Source: Azonexaceae bacterium s22 (lineage in GTDB: Bacteria > Pseudomonadota > Gammaproteobacteria > Burkholderiales > Rhodocyclaceae). From it: 64,000 nucleotides of DNA. Position 1 is the first letter of the stretch, and each line of letters starts with the position of its first letter. Positions 56,909 through 64,000 of this stretch are shown here, one piece after another. The stretch is from contig WYCU01000005.1 of assembly GCA_016617495.1 (NCBI GenBank), positions 62,001 through 126,000 on the forward strand. Direction: 5' to 3'. The notes beneath the pieces are model-generated. The model searched no databases, was not told the origin of the DNA, and saw nothing but the letters and a program-made list of their open reading frames with translations. Position numbers and translations under genes: made by a program.

Positions 56909-58225
56909 TTAATGCGCGCCTGCGCTTTCCTCGGCAGCCAGTTTCTTGCGCATGCGCCGTGTCCCCAGCGCAACGACGAGCGCGATGACCGGGATGGAAA
57001 TGGCCGTGATGATGTCGGGCGAAAGATGGTGCAGGTCCTTGGTCCCCTTGGCGAGGTATTGCACCAGCTGCGAGCCGTAGTAGGTGAGGACGACGACCGA
57101 GAGCCCTTCGACGGTTTCCTGCAGGCGCAGTTGCAGTTTCGCCCGTTGGTTCATCTGGCCGAGCAGTTCCTGATTCTGGCGTTCCAGTTCGATATCGACG
57201 CGGGTGCGCAGCAACTGGCTGTTTCGCGCCACGCGGGCGGAGAGTTCTTCCTGACGGCGACTGATCGCTTCGCAGGTGTTCATGGCCGGCAGCAGGCGAC
57301 GTTCCATGAATTCGTAGAAGGTCGGCAGGCCCGAGATCCGCGTCTCGCGGAGTTCGCCGATGCGCTGCATGACCAGGCCGTGGTAAGCGCGCGAGGCGCC
57401 AAAGCGGAAGGTGGTTCGCGCCACCGAGTGTTCCACGTCAGCCGCCAGTGCGGAGAGTTCGGAGAGGATGGTGCGTTCGTCCAGCGCCGTCTTGGCCTGG
57501 CCGATCCGGTCCATCAGCGTGGCCAGCAGTTTTTCGCCCTGATACAGCCAGCGTCCGACTTCTTTGGCGACAGGCAGGCCGAGCAGGGCCATCATGCGGT
57601 AGCTCTCGATTTCGACCAGACGTTGCACCGTCCGGCCGCTTTGGCGCTGGGTCATGCGCTCATTGAGCACCAGAAAGCGTGAGAAGCCATTGTCGATTTT
57701 GAAATCGGTGAAAATCCAGGCCGAGTTGTCTGCCACCCGGGCAGCGACCATCGTTCGGCCGCTGGGGGAGATGCTGGCGAGGATCGATTCCGGATCGATT
57801 TCCGCCGCCGAGCGCAGTTCGACATGCGTGGCGACCATCAGTTTGCCGGGAATGCCGCCCAGCCAGTCGGGATGCACTGCATCGAAGGCGGTGGCATCCG
57901 GGTGCAGGGTTTCGCCGGCGGTGAGCGGGCGGAAGAAGGTGTAGCTGGAAAATTCGGTGTGCAGTTCCCAGCGCATGCGAAAGGTGCCGGCATCGAGCGT
58001 CAGGTGCGAGTCGGAGCTCTCGATCGAAGTGCACACGTGGCTTTGCGTGAGCAGGCCCAGATGGTCCCGCTCGGCGGGGGCTGTCGTGGCACTGTGCTTG
58101 AACACCAGATGCGAAACGAGCATCGGCCCGACCACTGGAATCGGCGGGCGGGCGTGAAACTCGTTATTCAGGCGCTGGCGGAGTGGATGCTCCTCCAGGC
58201 CGGCGATGGTCAGGCGCTGATGCAT
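56909..58225 (-). CDS. DUF3422 family protein
   Basis: About 438 residues. The first roughly 330 residues are soluble with N-terminal HPLRQRLNNEFHARPPIPV. A coiled coil follows (QNQELLGQMNQRAKLQLRLQ), then two C-terminal membrane helices (VVVLTYYGSQLVQYL and IITAISIPVIALVVALG), an arrangement resembling CorA-like or RMD1-like (DUF155) membrane proteins. Function is not established. ATG 58225 (MHQRLTIAG) gives the conserved start. Confidence 0.88.
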   Translation of the reverse strand: MHQRLTIAGLEEHPLRQRLNNEFHARPPIPVVGPMLVSHLVFKHSATTAPAERDHLGLLTQSHVCTSIESSDSHLTLDAGTFRMRWELHTEFSSYTFFRPLTAGETLHPDATAFDAVHPDWLGGIPGKLMVATHVELRSAAEIDPESILASISPSGRTMVAARVADNSAWIFTDFKIDNGFSRFLVLNERMTQRQSGRTVQRLVEIESYRMMALLGLPVAKEVGRWLYQGEKLLATLMDRIGQAKTALDERTILSELSALAADVEHSVARTTFRFGASRAYHGLVMQRIGELRETRISGLPTFYEFMERRLLPAMNTCEAISRRQEELSARVARNSQLLRTRVDIELERQNQELLGQMNQRAKLQLRLQETVEGLSVVVLTYYGSQLVQYLAKGTKDLHHLSPDIITAISIPVIALVVALGTRRMRKKLAAEESAGAH

Positions 58226-58343
58226 GGTCCGGGTTGCGGGGGGCGCCCGCCAGATAATCAATCGTCCGATTGTAGCCCAAGCATTGCGCGTAAAGATCAG
58301 GCGGCCGGGGTGGGCGATGGCCTACCCCGGTTGCGGTGTGCCC

Positions 58344-59153
58344 TTACTGTTTCGGTGCCACACCACGCAATTCGGCAAAGCGTTGTGCGACCAGCAGGGA
58401 CCACTTGTCGAAGGCATTCTTGGCATAGGACCAGGCCTGGAAGGAGTTCATGTAGCCCGCTGCCCAGGTTTGCGCTGCGCCGACCGCATTTGAATTCACG
58501 TCGGCAGCGTACTTGCGACCGATTTCGGCGTCGCGGCATTCGGCAATGACCGTACCGGTCGCCCCATCGCGAAACTGCATTTCCATGGCGGTTTCGCCGA
58601 GATAGGGGGTGGAGCCGGCCGGTCTGCCCGTGGCAACGCCGGAACTGGCTTCAGCGATGAAGGCGTAGGGGACGAGCGTGCCGGCGAGACTGTCGGTAAC
58701 GGTGGTGGGCACAAGGTTGGTCAGCGCCACACGGATGACCACGACGCCCGGCCCGGCTTTGTCGACGACGGTCATCTGGGGCTTGAGCGCGTTGACCAGC
58801 GAGGTATGGAAATAGTCAGTCAGCGTTTTGAGATCGTTGGGGTCGATGGTCGGTGCTTCGTTGCTATCTTTGGGCGGCGTCAGCGAGACGAGAATGCGTG
58901 ACACCAGAACTTTGTCGAATTTCTTCGCATCCAGGGTCGGAGACCGCCAGCATTCGATGCCGCCCAGCGCATTGACGGGTTTGAGGCGCGCATAGTCGGT
59001 CAGGAAACCGCTGCGTGTCATGCGTGTGGCATCGGTGGCGGTCACACTGGTGCCGCTGCCAAGTACTGTATCGTAGGCCTGGCAGCCGGTGAGCAGGAGT
59101 GAAGCGCTGGCGACGACGCCGAGGGTGATGGCGGAGAGAGTCTTGCGTGTCAT
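58344..59153 (-). CDS. DUF3313 family lipoprotein
   Basis: 269 residues. Signal peptide with lipobox LLLTGC (Cys at about 24). Mature part has MTRSGFLTDYARLKPV, IECWRSPTLDAKKFDKVLV, TLTDYFHTSLVNAL, and GPGVVVIRVALTNLVPTT, the DUF3313 pattern. The secreted fold may sit at the inner face of the outer membrane. ATG 59153 preferred over an upstream start at 59231, because it puts the signal peptide at the N-terminus. Function unknown. Confidence 0.9.
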   Translation of the reverse strand: MTRKTLSAITLGVVASASLLLTGCQAYDTVLGSGTSVTATDATRMTRSGFLTDYARLKPVNALGGIECWRSPTLDAKKFDKVLVSRILVSLTPPKDSNEAPTIDPNDLKTLTDYFHTSLVNALKPQMTVVDKAGPGVVVIRVALTNLVPTTVTDSLAGTLVPYAFIAEASSGVATGRPAGSTPYLGETAMEMQFRDGATGTVIAECRDAEIGRKYAADVNSNAVGAAQTWAAGYMNSFQAWSYAKNAFDKWSLLVAQRFAELRGVAPKQ

Positions 59154-59263
59154 GAGGTGTCCTGTTTCAGAGCGTCGGAGAACGGGGTAAATACTCAGGC
59201 GAAATCGCCTGTCATTCTGCCTCGTTGTCACGCGAATTGCACGCTGCGGGAGGAGCGGCGTGG

Positions 59264-60478
59264 TCAGTGGATCAAGCGGTCGCGCCGGGCGAGGGTCGGG
59301 AACAGGCGCAGCCAGATCGCGGCAATTAACACGGTGCCGATACCGCCCACGACGACGGCGCCAACCGGCCCCAGCAACGCGGCGGTGGCACCGGATTCAA
59401 ATTCGCCAAGTTGGTTCGAAGCACCGATGAAAATCGAATTGACGGCAGAAACGCGGCCGCGAATTTCGTCTGGCGTGTCGGCCTGCACGAGCGTTTGTCG
59501 AATGACCACGCTGATGTTGTCAGCCGCGCCGCTGACGGCCAGCGCAAGGAGTGAGAGACCGAAGTGGGTGGACAGGCCGAAGATGATGGTGGCGATACCG
59601 AAAATCACGACGGAAAGCAGGAGGATGGGCCCGGTGTGGCGGTGAAGCGGCCAGCGCAGCAGCGCGATGGATATCAGAAAGGCGCCGATGGCCGGCGCAG
59701 CGCGCAGGAGGCCGAGTCCTTCCGGGCCGGTATGAAGGATGTCGCGGGCAAACATTGGCAGCAGCGCTGTCGCACCGCCAAGCAATACGGCAAAAAGATC
59801 GAGCGATATGGCACCCAGGAGGATCTTGTTCTGCCAGACAAAACGGACACCGGCGAGCACGGTTTGCCAGTCGGTGCCGCCCGGCGGAGGCGCCTGGCTG
59901 TAGCGTACCGAGAGCATGAGCAGTGCAGCCGCCAGGAGCAACACGGTGGAGACCAGATAAACGGCATTGGGCCCCAGGATGTAAAGTACCCCGCCGATGG
60001 CCGGGCCGGCGATGATCGCCGCCTGCATGCTACCGGCATTAAAGGCGATGGCCTGGCCGAGGATGGCTTGCGGAACCAGCAAGGGAATCAGAGCCTGCTG
60101 CGCTGGCATCTGGAAGGCGCGTGCCGTGCCCAGAACGACGGAAAGGGCAAGAATCAGGGTGCGGCTTTCGTTGCCGGACCAGGTTGCGGCGAGCAGCGTG
60201 ATCGCCACGGCGGCCTGGCTGGCCATGCAGGCCGAAAAAATGCGGCCGCGGTGCAGGTGGTCGGCGGCATGCCCGGCCGGGAGGGTTAACAACAGCGCGG
60301 GAATGAATTGAAACAGTCCGACCAGTCCGAGATCCCATGGGCTGCCGGTCAGATCGTACATTTGCCAACCTACGGCCACCATCAGCATCTGGTTGGCCAT
60401 CATCGCCGCCAGTCGTGAGATGGAGAAGGCAACGAAGGGGCGGTGCTGGATCAGCGCTGAAAGGGCGGGAGAGGCCAT
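59264..60478 (-). CDS. MFS transporter, EntS-like (MFS_3)
   Basis: 404 residues with twelve predicted membrane helices. The N-terminus FSISRLAAMMANQMLMVAVG and loop WDLGLVGLFQFIPALLLTLP, HAADHLHRGRIFSACM are typical of MFS_3 exporters related to EntS. Substrate unknown; exporter of siderophores or drugs is possible. No siderophore genes nearby. Confidence 0.88.
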   Translation of the reverse strand: MASPALSALIQHRPFVAFSISRLAAMMANQMLMVAVGWQMYDLTGSPWDLGLVGLFQFIPALLLTLPAGHAADHLHRGRIFSACMASQAAVAITLLAATWSGNESRTLILALSVVLGTARAFQMPAQQALIPLLVPQAILGQAIAFNAGSMQAAIIAGPAIGGVLYILGPNAVYLVSTVLLLAAALLMLSVRYSQAPPPGGTDWQTVLAGVRFVWQNKILLGAISLDLFAVLLGGATALLPMFARDILHTGPEGLGLLRAAPAIGAFLISIALLRWPLHRHTGPILLLSVVIFGIATIIFGLSTHFGLSLLALAVSGAADNISVVIRQTLVQADTPDEIRGRVSAVNSIFIGASNQLGEFESGATAALLGPVGAVVVGGIGTVLIAAIWLRLFPTLARRDRLIH

Positions 60479-60535
60479 GCCGGAGGCGAGTTTGCTGTCG
60501 TGATCAGGAGGGATGCCGTCGCGCTGACTTGGTTC

Positions 60536-60563
60536 AAAAAGAAAAGGCCGCTGGCGCGGCCTT
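60536..60563 (-). terminator. intrinsic terminator after fba
   Basis: On the minus strand AAGGCCGC-GCCA-GCGGCCTT is followed by TTCTTTTTG. It begins about 27 bp after the fba stop and borders a dispersed-repeat copy. Confidence 0.88.
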
Positions 60564-60577
60564 GTCGCGGTAGACCG
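60562..60577 (-). repeat. dispersed element, copy 13 (between fba and its terminator)
   Basis: TTGTCGCGGTAGACCG: one mismatch to the core. On the minus strand GGCTGTTTTTTCCGGTC precedes it, the same flank as at 2945. Confidence 0.6.
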
Positions 60578-60589
60578 GAAAAAACAGCC

Positions 60590-61654
60590 TTATTTGACGA
60601 TCTGGTTCAGTTCGCCCTTGGCGTAAAGTTCGGCCATCTTGTCGAGCGGAATGGCCTTGATCTTGCTGGCCTGGCCGGCGCAACCGAAGGCTTCGTAACG
60701 GGCAACGCAGATTTTCTTGGCCGCTTCGCGGGCCGGCTTGAGGTAGTCGCGCGGATCGAATTTGGTGGGGTTCTCGACCAGATAGCGACGGATGGCACCG
60801 GTCATGGCCAGACGGATGTCGGTGTCGATATTGACCTTGCGTACACCGTGGGCGATGCCTTTGACGATTTCCTCGACCGGCACGCCGTAGGTTTCCTTCA
60901 TGTCGCCGCCGAATTCGCGGATTTCGGCGAGCAGTTCCTGCGGTACCGAGGAGGAGCCGTGCATCACCAGATGGGTGTTGGGGATGCGGGCGTGGATTTC
61001 GGCAATGCGGTCAATGGCGAGAATGTCGCCCGTCGGCTTCTTGGTGAACTTGTAAGCGCCGTGGCTGGTGCCGATGGCAATGGCCAAGGCGTCACAGTTG
61101 GTTTGCTTGACGAAGTCGGCGGCCTGCTCGACATCGGTCAGCAGGTCTTCGCGGGTCATGTGGCCTTCAGCGCCGTGACCGTCTTCCTTGTCGGCCTTCA
61201 TGGTTTCGAGCGAGCCGAGCACGCCGAGTTCGCCTTCGACGGAAACCCCAATGCTGTGCGCAAATTCAACGACCTTGCGGGTGACTTCGACGTTGTATTC
61301 ATAGCTGGCGACGCTTTTGCCGTCGGCCTGCAGCGACCCGTCCATCATCACCGACGAGAATCCGGACTTGATCGCGGCCATGCAGACGGCGGGCGATTGG
61401 CCGTGGTCCTGGTGCATGACGATGGGGATGTGCGGATAGGCTTCGAGCGCGGCCAGAATCTGGTGGCGCAGGAAGGGTTCGCCGGCGTATTTGCGGGCAC
61501 CGGCCGAGGCTTGCATGATGACCGGGGCGTCGAGCTGGCTGGCCGCTTCCATGATGGCCCAGACCTGTTCCATGTTGTTGACGTTGAAGGCGGGCAGGCC
61601 ATAGCCGTTTTCGGCGGCGTGGTCGAGCAGTTGGCGCATGGAGACGAGCGGCAT
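60590..61654 (-). CDS. fba: fructose-bisphosphate aldolase, class II
   Basis: 354 residues, a zinc enzyme. It splits or forms fructose-1,6-bisphosphate. Metal and substrate motifs are [34 protein letters not shown] and [13 protein letters not shown]. The 354-residue length fits the CbbA-like subtype of beta/gammaproteobacteria. Downstream of pyk and pgk in the same direction. Confidence 0.97.
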   Translation of the reverse strand: MPLVSMRQLLDHAAENGYGLPAFNVNNMEQVWAIMEAASQLDAPVIMQASAGARKYAGEPFLRHQILAALEAYPHIPIVMHQDHGQSPAVCMAAIKSGFSSVMMDGSLQADGKSVASYEYNVEVTRKVVEFAHSIGVSVEGELGVLGSLETMKADKEDGHGAEGHMTREDLLTDVEQAADFVKQTNCDALAIAIGTSHGAYKFTKKPTGDILAIDRIAEIHARIPNTHLVMHGSSSVPQELLAEIREFGGDMKETYGVPVEEIVKGIAHGVRKVNIDTDIRLAMTGAIRRYLVENPTKFDPRDYLKPAREAAKKICVARYEAFGCAGQASKIKAIPLDKMAELYAKGELNQIVK

Positions 61655-61694
61655 GTGAACTCCTGTGTCGGTGAGATTACGTTAATCGAATATT

Positions 61695-63128
61695 TTAATG
61701 GATTTGGTGTTCGCCCACCCGGACGATCTTGAGCGTGTTGGTGCCACCTGCGGTGCCGATGGGTTCGCCAATGGTCAGTACGATCAGGTCGCCCCGGGCG
61801 ACGACACCTTTCTCGATCAGCAGCGTTTCGGCCTCGGCCAGCAGGCGGTCGCGGTCGGTATGCTGCTGGGTCATTTGCAGCGGATAGACTTCGCGGTAGA
61901 GCGCCATGCGGGCGACCGAGTCGGCATCCGGCGTCAGTGCGTAGATCGGTACGCCGCAATTCAGACGGCTCATCCACAGCGCAGTCGAACCGGACTGGGT
62001 GAGGGCGGCAATGGCCTTGACCTTGAGGTGGTGCGCTGTCCAGATGGCGGCCATGGCGATGGACTGGTCGATGCGCGTGAAGACGCGGTCGAGGAACTCG
62101 CGATCCAGCGTGACCTCGGCAGAACGTTCCGCTTCGACGCAAACGCGGGCCATGGATTCGACGGTTTCGACCGGGTACTTGCCGCTGGCCGTTTCTGCGG
62201 AGAGCATGACGGCATCGGTGCCATCGAGCACGGCGTTGGCCACGTCGGAGACCTCGGCGCGCGTGGGCACCGGCGAGAGAATCATCGATTCCATCATCTG
62301 GGTGGCGGTGATCGTCAGCTTGTTGCGGTCCCGCGCCATGCGGATCATTTTCTTCTGTAGCGCGGGCACCGTGGCGTCGCCGACCTCGACCGCCAGATCG
62401 CCACGGGCGACCATGACGCCATCGGAGGCATCGAGGATTTCTTCAAGGTTGGCGACGGCCTCGACGCGCTCGATCTTGGCGATCAGCACGGCCTGGCTGC
62501 CGGCTGCACGCAGCAGCTGGCGGGCCATGTACATGTCGGCCGCGCCCTTGGGGAAGGAGACAGCAACGAAATCGACGCCAATCTGCGCGGCGGTCTTGAT
62601 GTCATCCATGTCCTTGGCGGTCAAGGCGGGGGCGGTCAGGCCGCCGCCCTGGCGGTTGATGCCCTTGTTGTTGGAGAGTTCGCCGCCCAGGAGCACGCGC
62701 GTGTGGATTTCGCTGCCGCGAACGAAGAGGACTTCCAGCTTCAGGCGACCGTCGTCGAGCAGCAGGATGTCGCCCGATTTCACGTCCTTGGGCAGCTCCT
62801 TGTAATCAAGGCCAACACGTTCCTGATTGCCCAGCATGCAGGCGGCATCGAGGATGAAGGTTTCGCCGGGGGTGAGCAGGATTTTCCCGTTTTCAAACTT
62901 GCCGACGCGGATCTTGGGGCCTTGCAGGTCGCCCAGAATGCCGACGGTTCGTCCGAACTTGGCGGCCGCGGCGCGAATGCCTTCGGCGCGGGCTTTGTGA
63001 TCCTCCGGTGTGCCGTGCGAGAAGTTCATCCGGACGACGTCGATGCCGGCCTGGACGAGGCGCTCCAGCACTTCAGGTGCGGAGGATGCGGGACCCAGTG
63101 TGGCGACGATTTTGGTGTGGCGTGTCAT
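61695..63128 (-). CDS. pyk: pyruvate kinase
   Basis: 477 residues. It converts PEP and ADP to pyruvate and ATP. N-terminal KIVATLGPASSAPEVLERL and VVRMNFSHGTPEDH, LLLDDGRLKLEV, VSFPKGAADM, the signature IAKIERVEAV with catalytic Lys, GVMVARGDLAVEVG and ATQMMESMI, then the C-terminal allosteric domain. Located 40 bp upstream of fba. Confidence 0.97.
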   Translation of the reverse strand: MTRHTKIVATLGPASSAPEVLERLVQAGIDVVRMNFSHGTPEDHKARAEGIRAAAAKFGRTVGILGDLQGPKIRVGKFENGKILLTPGETFILDAACMLGNQERVGLDYKELPKDVKSGDILLLDDGRLKLEVLFVRGSEIHTRVLLGGELSNNKGINRQGGGLTAPALTAKDMDDIKTAAQIGVDFVAVSFPKGAADMYMARQLLRAAGSQAVLIAKIERVEAVANLEEILDASDGVMVARGDLAVEVGDATVPALQKKMIRMARDRNKLTITATQMMESMILSPVPTRAEVSDVANAVLDGTDAVMLSAETASGKYPVETVESMARVCVEAERSAEVTLDREFLDRVFTRIDQSIAMAAIWTAHHLKVKAIAALTQSGSTALWMSRLNCGVPIYALTPDADSVARMALYREVYPLQMTQQHTDRDRLLAEAETLLIEKGVVARGDLIVLTIGEPIGTAGGTNTLKIVRVGEHQIH

Positions 63129-63166
63129 GTCTGCTTTCTTGTTCTGATTTTTGCCTGTTTTTGGGC

Positions 63167-63181
63167 GTCGACCGCGACAAT
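63167..63181 (+). repeat. dispersed GTCGACCGCGACAAT element, copy 14 (pgk-pyk spacer)
   Basis: Exact GTCGACCGCGACAAT, preceded by TGATTTTTGCCTGTTTTTGG, which matches the flank at 2920-2944. Confidence 0.85.
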
Positions 63182-63205
63182 CCGCGGGCGACGCCGAGTC
63201 GCGGC

Positions 63206-64000
63206 TTATTTTGCAGCTGCGCGCTCTTCAAGCACGGCGATGGCCGGCAGGGTCTTGCCTTCGAGGAATTCCAGGAAGGCGCCGCCGCCGGTGGAGATGT
63301 AGCCGACGTCATCGGCGATGTGGAACTTGGCGATGGCGGCCAGCGTGTCGCCGCCGCCAGCGATGGAGAAGGCTTCGGAGTGGGCGATGGCGGAGGCCAT
63401 CATCTTGGTGCCGCCGGCAAATTGCGGCAGCTCGAACACGCCGACCGGGCCGTTCCAGACGATGGTGCCGGCGTTGGCGATGATCTCGGCCAGCTTGGCG
63501 GAGGTCTTCGGGCCGACGTCGAGGATACGGTCATGGGCGTGTACATCGTCGATCGAAATCTTGTTGGCGCGGGCCAGCGCAGAGACTTCGTCGGCGACGA
63601 CGACATCGGTCGGCAGCGGCACTTCGGCGCCGCGTTCCTTCATCATGTCCATGATGGCGTGGGCTTCCTTGACCAGATCCGGCTCGGCCAGCGAATCGCC
63701 GATGCGCTTGCCGGAGGCGAGCAGGAAAGTGTTGGCGATGCCGCCGCCGACGATCAATTGGTCAACCTTGTCGGCCAGCGACTTGAGGATAGTCAGCTTG
63801 GAGGAGACCTTGGAGCCGCCGACGATGGCGACCAGCGGGCGCTTCGGCGCATGAAGGGCTTTGCCCAGCGCGTCGATTTCCGCGCCCATCAGCACGCCGG
63901 CACAGGCGATCGGGGCGTACTTGGCGATGCCGTGGGTGGTCGCTTCGGCGCGGTGTGCAGTGCCAAAAGCGTCATTGACGTAGATGTCGCAGAGCTTGGC
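63206..64000 (-). CDS. pgk: phosphoglycerate kinase (N-terminal part outside the window)
   Basis: The C-terminal 264 codons are present and the frame stays open to the window edge ([20 protein letters not shown]). It has [54 protein letters not shown] and the C-terminal [28 protein letters not shown]. It makes ATP from 1,3-bisphosphoglycerate. First of the visible pgk-pyk-fba series. Confidence 0.96.
   Translation of the reverse strand, partial: AKLCDIYVNDAFGTAHRAEATTHGIAKYAPIACAGVLMGAEIDALGKALHAPKRPLVAIVGGSKVSSKLTILKSLADKVDQLIVGGGIANTFLLASGKRIGDSLAEPDLVKEAHAIMDMMKERGAEVPLPTDVVVADEVSALARANKISIDDVHAHDRILDVGPKTSAKLAEIIANAGTIVWNGPVGVFELPQFAGGTKMMASAIAHSEAFSIAGGGDTLAAIAKFHIADDVGYISTGGGAFLEFLEGKTLPAIAVLEERAAAK

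Overview
The window reads as chromosomal DNA of a high-GC betaproteobacterium. Gene content and order (PDH operon with lipoylated E3, argH-algZ-algR, hemCDXY, lptD-surA-pdxA-rsmA, dusB-fis-purH-purD, DUF3422, DUF2189) together with NO-respiration accessory genes point to Rhodocyclales (a Dechloromonas/Azospira-like organism). That placement is inferred from gene content, not from a search. No phage, integrase, insertion sequence, CRISPR array or rRNA was seen. Almost all of the window is core metabolism, tightly packed and often translationally coupled by ATGA/GTGA overlaps.

Layout. 1-3.6 kb: tRNA-Phe with promoter and terminator, two small lipoproteins, a small Arg-rich protein, SixA, PPK2 and a thioesterase. 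3.6-9.7 kb (minus): aceE-aceF-lpdA with a terminator after lpdA. 9.9-10.9 kb (minus): norE plus a norF split by an in-frame amber codon, behind a perfect FNR/DNR-type box. 11-14.6 kb (plus): folD-purE-purK-Sua5. 14.6-16.5 kb: phhB, tRNA-Ala(CGC), small lipoprotein, second Arg-rich protein, CBS protein. 16.7-23.1 kb: acyl-CoA transferase, then argH with a Ser/Thr kinase-cNMP fusion (minus), then algZ-algR (plus). 23.1-29.6 kb (minus): CpdA, PepN, bacteriohemerythrin, PAS-GGDEF, an unknown protein and a TPMT-type methyltransferase. 29.7-33.6 kb: hemC-hemD-hemX-hemY. 33.7-39.8 kb (minus): dusB-fis-purH-(excalibur protein)-purD-NYN protein-hemF. 39.9-45 kb (minus): menA, ubiH, pepP and the peptidoglycan-recycling pair amgK-murU. 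45-50.7 kb (plus): lptD-surA-pdxA-rsmA. 50.7-64 kb (minus): DUF2892, Crp/Fnr regulator, xth, glutaredoxin-like protein, prlC, DUF2189, purC, DUF3422, DUF3313 lipoprotein, MFS exporter, fba, pyk and pgk (cut by the window end).

Functional themes are purine synthesis (purE, K, D, H, C and folate C1 supply by folD), haem synthesis (hemC, D, X, Y, F), lower glycolysis and pyruvate oxidation (fba, pgk, pyk, aceEF-lpd), quinones (menA, ubiH), and envelope biogenesis (lptD, surA, amgK-murU).

The most unusual signal is not a gene. A short near-palindromic element with core GTCGACCGCGAC(AAT) occurs at least a dozen times, both between genes and in frame inside genes, often with a shared T-rich flank on one side. 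It behaves like a dispersed repeat or uptake/architecture signal. Other points to check are the norF amber codon, a four-copy heptanucleotide repeat abutting the menA start codon, a perfect 30-bp palindrome with flanking 9-bp direct repeats inside cpdA, and paralogous small Arg-rich proteins. No convincing new multi-gene defence or biosynthetic system was found.
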